DNA of 13,110 nucleotides, taken from assembly GCA_964394585.1 (NCBI GenBank), contig CAYMYI010000113.1:1-13110 (forward strand). Reading direction: 5' to 3'. Positions 8,645 to 13,110 of the stretch are shown one piece after another. The position numbers and the translations under genes were made by a program. The DNA comes from CAYUJH01 sp964394585. Its GTDB lineage: Bacteria > Bacteroidota > Bacteroidia > Cytophagales > Flammeovirgaceae. Numbering within the stretch: the first letter of the stretch is position 1; every line of letters starts with the position of its first letter. Under the pieces are notes generated by a model. The model had not been told where the DNA came from and searched no databases. It saw nothing but the letters and a program-made list of their open reading frames with translations.

Positions 8645-8740
8645 AACCTAATACTAAACGTTTTTTAAAAGTTAAATAGATTGAATGATGCCGTTCATAT
8701 CCCTGTAAGTTCGCGGTAGTCTTCCCCTCGGAAACAGCGC

Positions 8741-8938
8741 ATGATATTAGCCAAAAGAATTGAATATTTAGCAGAAATGCTTAAAAATTTATGGGAGTTT
8801 GCACATCAAACTGAGAAAATATACGCTAATCATCCTAATTTTACCCTTATAGGCTGTAAAAGTTGTGCTTGCCGCAAGAAATTGCTTGCAAACAATGGTG
8901 CTGTACCCTCATGTATAGGCAAGTTGTGCAATCTATAA
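8741..8938 (+). CDS. Doubtful small ORF with a Cys-rich C-terminal half
   Basis: An open frame of 65 codons from ATG 8741 to TAA 8938. The first ~30 residues could form an amphipathic helix. The second half has five cysteines in the order C-x2-C-x-C, then C-x4-C (IGCKSCACRKK and SCIGKLCNL). I recognise no family, no clear leader feature precedes the ATG, and the Cys codons fall partly within a DNA repeat that is out of frame between its two copies. That argues for chance coding. It could equally be untranslated 5' leader or spacer DNA. Confidence 0.2.
   Translation: MILAKRIEYLAEMLKNLWEFAHQTEKIYANHPNFTLIGCKSCACRKKLLANNGAVPSCIGKLCNL
8848..8929. repeat. Interrupted direct repeat in the glutamine synthetase-transporter spacer
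   Basis: TATAGGC followed by AAGTTGTGC occurs twice: at 8848-8854 plus 8860-8868 (with TGTAA between) and at 8914-8929 without the insert. The copies are 66 bp apart (start to start) and share 16 bases. They may be a paired protein-binding site or a chance duplication. Confidence 0.45.
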
Positions 8939-9037
8939 CAGTGTTGATAATGTGTTTTGTAGCGTGAACCTTTTTTATAAAATTTACGCACCATTTAATT
9001 TTCATTCACTTACTCTTAAACTTAACATCATACACAT

Positions 9038-10417
9038 ATGGCAAGTAGAGGTGGTTTTTCAAGCAGGCTTGGATTTATCTTGGCTGCTGCAGGTTCTGCA
9101 GTAGGCATTGGCAATATTGTCAAATTTCCATTTGAAGTAGGAAATGGCGGAGGGGCAGCCTTCGTAGTTATGTATCTTCTTTTTTGCTTTATTTTATGTT
9201 TCCCGGTGATGGTAGCAGAAATTGCCATTGGGCGGAAGGCATCGCGAAACGCGGTGGGCGCCTTTAAAGTATTAGGTTATAAAAATTGGAATTTTATCGG
9301 AAAGTTAGGTGTGGTCAGCGGAGTACTGATTCTTTCGTTTTATAACGTAGTAGCCGCTTGGGCATTCGGATATTTTGTAGAGATTGTGATGGGGAACTTT
9401 GCCATTGGGGCAGAATTTTCTGATTTCATTAAAAATGTCATCAAAGTTTCGATTTACTCTATCATATTCATGAGTGCTACCGCGCTGATTGTTTCCAAAG
9501 GCGTAAGCGGCGGAATTGAACGGGCTTCCAAAATCTTAATGCCCACTCTACTTACACTTATTGTGTTTTTGGTGATTTATGCACTTACCCTGCCCGGCGC
9601 TATGAAAGGGCTAGAGTTCTATCTCATCCCAGATTTTAGCAAAATGAACCCTAATGTAATTTACAGTGCATTGGGGCAAGCGTTCTTCTCACTTTCGTTA
9701 GGTATGGGAACGCACATTACGTATGGGTCGTACTTTAGCAAGAAAGAAAATATTATTACTTCAGCAGCCCTCATTACCCTTACCGATGTATTCATTGCTT
9801 TCATTGCTGGGTTGTTGATGTTCCCACTTGTATTTTCACAAGGACTTTCCACTGACGGTGGCATTGGGCTTATTTTCGTAACGCTACCAGGTGTTTTTGA
9901 ATCGTTTGGCCCTGTATTGGGCATTGTGATTGGCGGCTTATTCTTCTTGCTTCTCTCGTTTGCCGCACTTACCTCTACAGTATCGTTGCTTGAAGTGCCA
10001 GTATCGTATGTAGTAGACGAACACAGCGTTCCCCGAAACCGCGCTGTATGGCTCATTGCCGCTTTCATTTTCATTGTTGGCATTCCTTCGATGATTGGCA
10101 ACGGCTACTCTACCTTTTTTACCGAGTTTATCACGTATTTAGGAAGCGATTCGCCAACTGATTTCATGACTTTTATTGGGCACTTAGCTAACGACTCCTT
10201 CTTACCCTTAGGAGGGTTCCTTATTTCGGTATTTGCAGCCTACATATGGAGGAAAGAAAACTTATATGCCGAACTTCAAGAAGGATTCCCCGGATTTAAA
10301 AATTCGCTCGCAGCGAAGTACATCAATTTTGCCATCAGCATTATCTGTCCGATTATCCTCGGGTCATTATTTTTACTTACTGTAACTGATCGGTTCTTTG
10401 GGTTAACCATCTTCTAA
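9038..10417 (+). CDS. Na+-coupled neurotransmitter:sodium symporter (NSS/SNF) family transporter
   Basis: A 459-aa inner-membrane protein with about 11 hydrophobic segments, the usual number for bacterial NSS (LeuT-fold) carriers, which import amino acids or related amines with Na+. TM1 has AAGSAVGIGNIVKFP (residues 17-31) with Asn26 at the Na1-site position. NGGGA (36-40) follows. TM3 has Tyr102 in SFYNVVAAW, TM6 has FFSLSLGMGTHITYGSY (216-232, the unwound substrate site), and TM8 has FAALTSTVSLLEVP (308-321) with Thr312/Ser313 at the Na2 position. Lys29 replaces the extracellular-gate Arg (LeuT Arg30). The substrate is not predictable from sequence. The ATG at 9038 places TM1 at the usual distance from the N-terminus. 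It is divergent from glutamine synthetase, hinting at a nitrogen or amino-acid theme. Confidence 0.94.
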   Translation: MASRGGFSSRLGFILAAAGSAVGIGNIVKFPFEVGNGGGAAFVVMYLLFCFILCFPVMVAEIAIGRKASRNAVGAFKVLGYKNWNFIGKLGVVSGVLILSFYNVVAAWAFGYFVEIVMGNFAIGAEFSDFIKNVIKVSIYSIIFMSATALIVSKGVSGGIERASKILMPTLLTLIVFLVIYALTLPGAMKGLEFYLIPDFSKMNPNVIYSALGQAFFSLSLGMGTHITYGSYFSKKENIITSAALITLTDVFIAFIAGLLMFPLVFSQGLSTDGGIGLIFVTLPGVFESFGPVLGIVIGGLFFLLLSFAALTSTVSLLEVPVSYVVDEHSVPRNRAVWLIAAFIFIVGIPSMIGNGYSTFFTEFITYLGSDSPTDFMTFIGHLANDSFLPLGGFLISVFAAYIWRKENLYAELQEGFPGFKNSLAAKYINFAISIICPIILGSLFLLTVTDRFFGLTIF

Positions 10418-10437
10418 TTGTGGCTTACTCTCTTCAC

Positions 10438-10477
10438 AAAAAAAGCACATACTCTCTCTGAGCATGTGCTTTTTTTT
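10438..10477. terminator. Bidirectional terminator between transporter and RNA helicase genes
   Basis: AAAAAAAGCACAT (10438-10450) pairs with ATGTGCTTTTTTT (10464 onward). Inside it CTC/GAG pair around a short TCTCT loop after one mismatch. A seven-T run (10471-10477) ends the + strand transporter transcript (stop 10417). The A-run on the other side supplies the U-run for the - strand helicase transcript (stop 10495). Confidence 0.87.
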
Positions 10478-10494
10478 ATTAGTGTTTCTGCGGT

Positions 10495-12225
10495 CTAGCG
10501 TTTTACTTTCTTATGACCTCGGTCGCTGTTGCGCTTTCTCGATATAGCGCGGTTATTCTTCCGTTTATGGGTGTATTCTTTGCTTTGCTCTATGGGGCGG
10601 TCTTGTGCCGACTCCACAATCAACGGGACGCCTTCAAACGTTTCGCCGGTAAGTTTTTGCATTAGTTTTGGCGCATGTTTCTGGTCAATTTCAAAGAAGG
10701 TAAATTTTTTCATTACCTCTATTTTCCCAATGGCGGCATCGCCAGAATCGAGAGCCTCGTTAATCATGCCAATTAACCGTACAGGCATCATTTTGTGCTT
10801 GCTTCCTGCATTGATGAACAAGCGGGCAAATTGCACACCTTGCTGTCGGCTCCGTTTCGGGCCTTTTTCAGGTTCAGAATCTTTACGCGAAGATTTTTCA
10901 GTAACATTCAAATCGCGTGCACCTTTGTAATAGTTCAAGAACCGATTGAACTCAGCGGAAACAAAATGTTTGATGAGGTCTTCGCGGCTTAGCCAGCTTA
11001 GTTTTTTATAAATCTGTTCTAAGAACGGAGCTATTTGTGCTTCGTCTACGTCTACTTTTTCAATTTTATCAATAAGAGCATACAATTGTTTTGTGCAAAT
11101 ATCTTTTCCGCTCGGTACGAGTTCCTTATGAAACGTAATGTTCGATTGGCGCTCAATTTCTTTAAGCTTCCGCGTTTCGCGCGAATGAATAATGGCAATG
11201 GAAATCCCGTTTTTGCCTGCCCTGCCAGTTCTGCCACTGCGGTGGGTATACACCTCGGGGTCGTCGGGTAGGTTATAATTGATTACGTGCGTTAAATCGT
11301 TTACATCGAGGCCACGAGCGGCTACATCGGTAGCTACTAACAACTGGAGCTGGTCGTTGCGGAATCGATCCATCACTTCATCGCGCTGTGCTTGCGAAAG
11401 ATCGCCATGGAGGGCATCCGCATTATAGCCATCTTGCATTAGCTTGTTGGCAACTTCCTTGGTTTCTCTGCGCGTGCGGCAAAATACAATGCCGTAAATC
11501 GAAGGATGCATATCGGCAATGCGCTTCACTACCTCGTAGCGGTCCTTGGCTTGTACCATATAATATACATGCTTTACATTCTTCGTACCTATATTTACCT
11601 TCGCCACTGCGATTTCTAGCGGGTTTTGCATGTATTTTTGCGTGATTCGCATTACTTCTTTCGACATAGTAGCCGAGAACAATAACATTTGCTTCCCTTC
11701 GGGTATAGTCGCCAAGATCGCATCGAGGTCTTCTTGGAAACCCATAGAGAGCATCTCGTCGGCTTCGTCGAGGATTACTCGTTCTACAGCAGAAAGCACT
11801 AGCTTTTTACGTTTCAAGAGATCTTTCGCTCTTCCGGGGGTTGCCACTACAATATGTGCGCCTTTTGCCAATGCCCGGATTTGTGTTTCTATGTTAGAAC
11901 CTCCGTACACCGGCACAATATGCACACCTTTTACATATCGGGCGTAAGTTTCTAAGTCTTTAGTGATTTGCAGGCAAAGTTCGCGTGTAGGTGCCAATAC
12001 AAGTGTTTGTGTGTGCGACTCCTCCGTGCGAGTGAGGTGTATGGTGGGCAAACCAAAAGCTGCTGTTTTACCGGTACCAGTTTGTGCCGAAGCAATTAAA
12101 TCGCGTTCTGATGCTAATAATTGGGGGATTGTTTCGGCTTGGATGGGGGTAGGCGTGGTAAAGCCTAATTCCTGAACTGCTTCTATAATTGAGGAGTGAA
12201 GTCCAGTTTCTAAAAATGAATTCAT
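10495..12225 (-). CDS. DEAD-box ATP-dependent RNA helicase with DbpA-type RNA-binding domain
   Basis: A 576-aa cytoplasmic RNA helicase of the DeaD/CsdA-DbpA group. All core motifs are present in order: Q motif TTPTPIQ (Gln29), AQTGTGKT (47-54), PTREL (79-83), GG (108-109), TPGR (129-132), DEAD (153-156), SAT (184-186), FCRTR (248-252), ATDVAARGLD (298-307) and HRSGRTGR (328-335). After a charged linker (about 440-465) comes a DbpA-like RNA-binding domain (about 467-541: FARLFINAGSKHKM, IGKIEVMKKFTFFEI, GVPLIVE) and a Lys/Arg-rich tail that should add non-specific RNA affinity. Such enzymes assist ribosome assembly and RNA turnover, often at low temperature. DeaD/CsdA or a DbpA-like paralogue cannot be told apart here, so no symbol is given. 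The start at 12225 is correctly spaced before the Q motif. Confidence 0.95.
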   Translation of the reverse strand: MNSFLETGLHSSIIEAVQELGFTTPTPIQAETIPQLLASERDLIASAQTGTGKTAAFGLPTIHLTRTEESHTQTLVLAPTRELCLQITKDLETYARYVKGVHIVPVYGGSNIETQIRALAKGAHIVVATPGRAKDLLKRKKLVLSAVERVILDEADEMLSMGFQEDLDAILATIPEGKQMLLFSATMSKEVMRITQKYMQNPLEIAVAKVNIGTKNVKHVYYMVQAKDRYEVVKRIADMHPSIYGIVFCRTRRETKEVANKLMQDGYNADALHGDLSQAQRDEVMDRFRNDQLQLLVATDVAARGLDVNDLTHVINYNLPDDPEVYTHRSGRTGRAGKNGISIAIIHSRETRKLKEIERQSNITFHKELVPSGKDICTKQLYALIDKIEKVDVDEAQIAPFLEQIYKKLSWLSREDLIKHFVSAEFNRFLNYYKGARDLNVTEKSSRKDSEPEKGPKRSRQQGVQFARLFINAGSKHKMMPVRLIGMINEALDSGDAAIGKIEVMKKFTFFEIDQKHAPKLMQKLTGETFEGVPLIVESAQDRPIEQSKEYTHKRKNNRAISRKRNSDRGHKKVKR

Positions 12226-12250
12226 TCAAATGATATGTCAGTATAAAATG

Positions 12251-12258
12251 CAAAGCTA
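12251..12258 (-). promoter_or_regulatory. Candidate -7 box for the RNA helicase gene
   Basis: On the - strand this reads TAGCTTTG, matching TAnnTTTG, 25 bp before the helicase start codon. Transcription would begin near 12244 and give a leader of about 20 nt. A TGTTTCC stretch upstream (complement of 12273-12279) might act as the -33 element, but it sits slightly too close. Confidence 0.4.
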
Positions 12259-12304
12259 GTGTTTTTCTAGGTGGGAAACACTATACTTTAAAAAAATCAT
12301 TAGT

Positions 12305-12321
12305 AATAAGCTAAGCTTATT
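12305..12321. repeat. 17-bp perfect palindrome, AATAAGCT-A-AGCTTATT
   Basis: The arms AATAAGCT (12305-12312) and AGCTTATT (12314-12321) are exact inverted copies around a single A. No T-run follows, so it looks more like an operator half-site pair than a terminator. It lies 80 bp upstream of the helicase start. Confidence 0.5.
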
Positions 12322-12448
12322 TAGTTGTGTGCAGTTTGTTATTGATTAATATAGAATATTACATTTAATAACAATATCCAGATAAATTAGGGGATATCTA
12401 TTCGAAAATTTTAATTTAGAAAAGAGAAAACGTTTACAAGAATTTACC

Positions 12449-12488
12449 GATATTATAAATATATCGTTTCATATTTTTAAAAAATATG
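12449..12488. repeat. Two adjacent palindromes upstream of the exported protein gene
   Basis: CGATAT (12449-12454) and ATATCG (12462-12467) form an inverted repeat with a 7-bp spacer. Three bases later CATATTTTT directly joins AAAAATATG (12471-12488), an 18-bp perfect palindrome. Both lie just upstream of the candidate promoter of the following gene, a position suited to activator or repressor binding. AT-rich DNA makes palindromes easily, so function is uncertain. Confidence 0.45.
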
Positions 12489-12523
12489 GGTGAATCTTAA
12501 CCTTATTCCAATCAAAATGTAAA

Positions 12524-12531
12524 TAACTTTG
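12524..12531 (+). promoter_or_regulatory. Candidate -7 box for the exported Ig-like protein gene
   Basis: TAACTTTG matches the Bacteroidota -7 consensus TAnnTTTG and lies 53 bp before the ATG at 12585. Transcription would begin near 12538, leaving a leader of about 45 nt. The -33 region (about 12500-12505, CCTTA) lacks a clear TTG, so an activator may be needed. Confidence 0.5.
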
Positions 12532-12584
12532 AACATATTTTTCAACCGAAGTCTGTGTTTTTCCACCTCAAACAACTTAATCGT

Positions 12585-13110
12585 ATGCGAAAAAATTACG
12601 CTAACTTTTTAGTGTCTTTAAGATGGGTACTTCTGAGTATCGGCTTGTTACTCAGTATAGCATCGTGGGCACAACCTGACCCAACCCCTACGCCTTCTAC
12701 CATTGCCTGTGGACCTGGAACTACAACGCTGACAGCTTCAGGTGCAACAGGAGCGCAATATTACCGTTGGTATTTTGTGGATCAAGCTACCGGCCTTACC
12801 ATTCTTTTACGAGATAACGATACTGCCGGAAGTTTTGAGACACCTACCCTAGAATCGACAACACGTTTCTTTGTAGCTATTTTTGATCCGGGTACGGGTA
12901 CTGAGAGCAATCGTGTGCCTGTAGTTGCTACTGTAGCGCCTAACCCCTTAGTGATTGGCCCTAGTGTCCGCGGTTTATGCCAAGGGTTTGCCGAGCTCGA
13001 AGTCAATTTTAAAGGTGGCACTACCTACCAATGGGAACGCCTTGTTAACAACCCCGATAATACACAAAGCTGGCAAAATGCTTCAGGCGCCGGATCGACT
13101 ACCGATATCT
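12585..13110 (+). CDS. Exported Ig-like-domain protein, 5' part only
   Basis: An open frame with no stop from ATG 12585 to the window end (175 codons visible). Residues 1-29 are a long signal peptide (MRKNYANFLVSLRW, hydrophobic core, SWA before QPD), followed by a short Pro/Thr linker (PDPTPTPST). Residues ~40-117 match the CHU_C-associated Ig-like domain of Bacteroidota: ACGPGTTTLTASG, YYRWYFVDQATG, SFETPTLESTTRFFVAI, VPVVATV. A second Ig/PKD-like domain begins at ~125 (GLCQGFAELEV, TYQWERL, SWQNASG). Such proteins are usually large, repetitive cell-surface or secreted adhesin-like proteins, often exported by the type IX system through a C-terminal sorting domain. That end lies outside the window, so the export route is inferred. 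Confidence 0.85.
   Translation, partial: MRKNYANFLVSLRWVLLSIGLLLSIASWAQPDPTPTPSTIACGPGTTTLTASGATGAQYYRWYFVDQATGLTILLRDNDTAGSFETPTLESTTRFFVAIFDPGTGTESNRVPVVATVAPNPLVIGPSVRGLCQGFAELEVNFKGGTTYQWERLVNNPDNTQSWQNASGAGSTTDI

Larger units (their letters stand above)
8645..9037. other. 393-bp divergent intergenic region between glutamine synthetase and transporter
   Basis: This region must hold the promoters of both flanking genes, but neither strand has an exact TAnnTTTG box. The best transporter candidate is TTTTG at 8955-8959 followed, 18 bp on, by TAAAATTT (8978-8985), a weak match. The region carries an interrupted direct repeat (8848-8868 and 8914-8929) and small palindromes, CTTGC-C-GCAAG (8868-8878) and TTGC-tt-GCAA (8882-8891). 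A questionable 65-codon ORF is listed separately. No tRNA or recognisable riboswitch fold was seen. Confidence 0.5.
12226..12584. other. 359-bp AT-rich divergent regulatory spacer
   Basis: No ORF of substance is seen. The stretch is strongly AT-rich and separates the divergent RNA helicase and exported Ig-like protein genes. It holds two TAnnTTTG -7 candidates, one facing each gene, and three palindromes, all listed separately. No RNA gene is evident. Confidence 0.6.

Noticed and set aside
9661..10101. 146-codon ORF on the - strand inside the transporter gene
   Set aside because: It is antisense to well-conserved TM6-TM8 of the NSS transporter; its Ser/Thr/Pro/Asn-rich composition is what the reverse of a hydrophobic gene gives.
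10529..10930. 133-codon + strand ORF
   Set aside because: It is antisense to the C-terminal RNA-binding domain of the DEAD-box helicase, which has clear family motifs; no start signal or recognisable domain.
12782..13021. 79-codon - strand ORF at the right end
   Set aside because: The + strand frame through this stretch encodes a clear Ig-like domain after a signal peptide; the antisense frame is low-complexity Ser/Lys/Pro.
1..13110. Search by eye for CRISPR arrays, transposases, integrase sites, tRNA/rRNA genes or a defence cluster
   Set aside because: No regularly spaced repeats, transposase-like ORFs, tRNA-like folds or clustered defence domains were seen; the nuclease is a repair-type AddB relative, not enough for a defence system.

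Overview
The window looks like a chromosomal segment of a Bacteroidota bacterium, most likely a Cytophagia-like lineage. Support comes from a type III glutamine synthetase, an AddB-like PD-(D/E)XK nuclease of the kind found in this phylum, and a large exported protein opening with an Ig-like domain of the 'CHU_C-associated' type. Two TAnnTTTG-like -7 promoter boxes, A/T-rich leaders without clear Shine-Dalgarno sequences, and moderate GC with AT-rich intergenic DNA fit as well. The genus cannot be fixed from sequence alone.

Layout, left to right. A strong terminator (12-60) ends a gene outside the window. An exported Sel1-repeat protein (266-2320, +) converges on a small, very acidic exported protein (2444-2920, -), with a hairpin terminator between them. 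Upstream of the acidic protein on the same strand is a 977-aa AddB-like nuclease (3020-5953, -). It is divergent from a small glyoxalase/bleomycin-resistance (VOC) protein (6067-6420, +). That gene converges on glutamine synthetase III (6482-8644, -), whose terminator abuts the VOC stop codon. A 393-bp region separates glutamine synthetase from a divergent Na+-coupled NSS-family transporter (9038-10417, +). The transporter converges, through a bidirectional terminator, on a DEAD-box RNA helicase with a DbpA-type RNA-binding domain (10495-12225, -). After a palindrome-rich AT-rich spacer comes the 5' end of a secreted Ig-like-domain protein that runs off the right edge (12585-13110, +).

The genes mostly alternate strand, and each of the three convergent junctions carries a visible hairpin terminator. 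Most genes are therefore probably single transcription units. The only plausible functional pairing is ammonium assimilation (glutamine synthetase) next to a probable amino-acid:Na+ symporter, and even that is weak. I see no mobile element, CRISPR array, tRNA or rRNA, and no convincing defence or biosynthetic system. The points most worth a second look are a higher-order repeat in the Sel1 protein, an orphan AddB-like nuclease lacking iron-sulfur cysteines and a Walker A lysine, the acidic exported protein, a repeat-bearing intergenic region with a questionable Cys-containing small ORF, and a cluster of palindromes before the adhesin gene.
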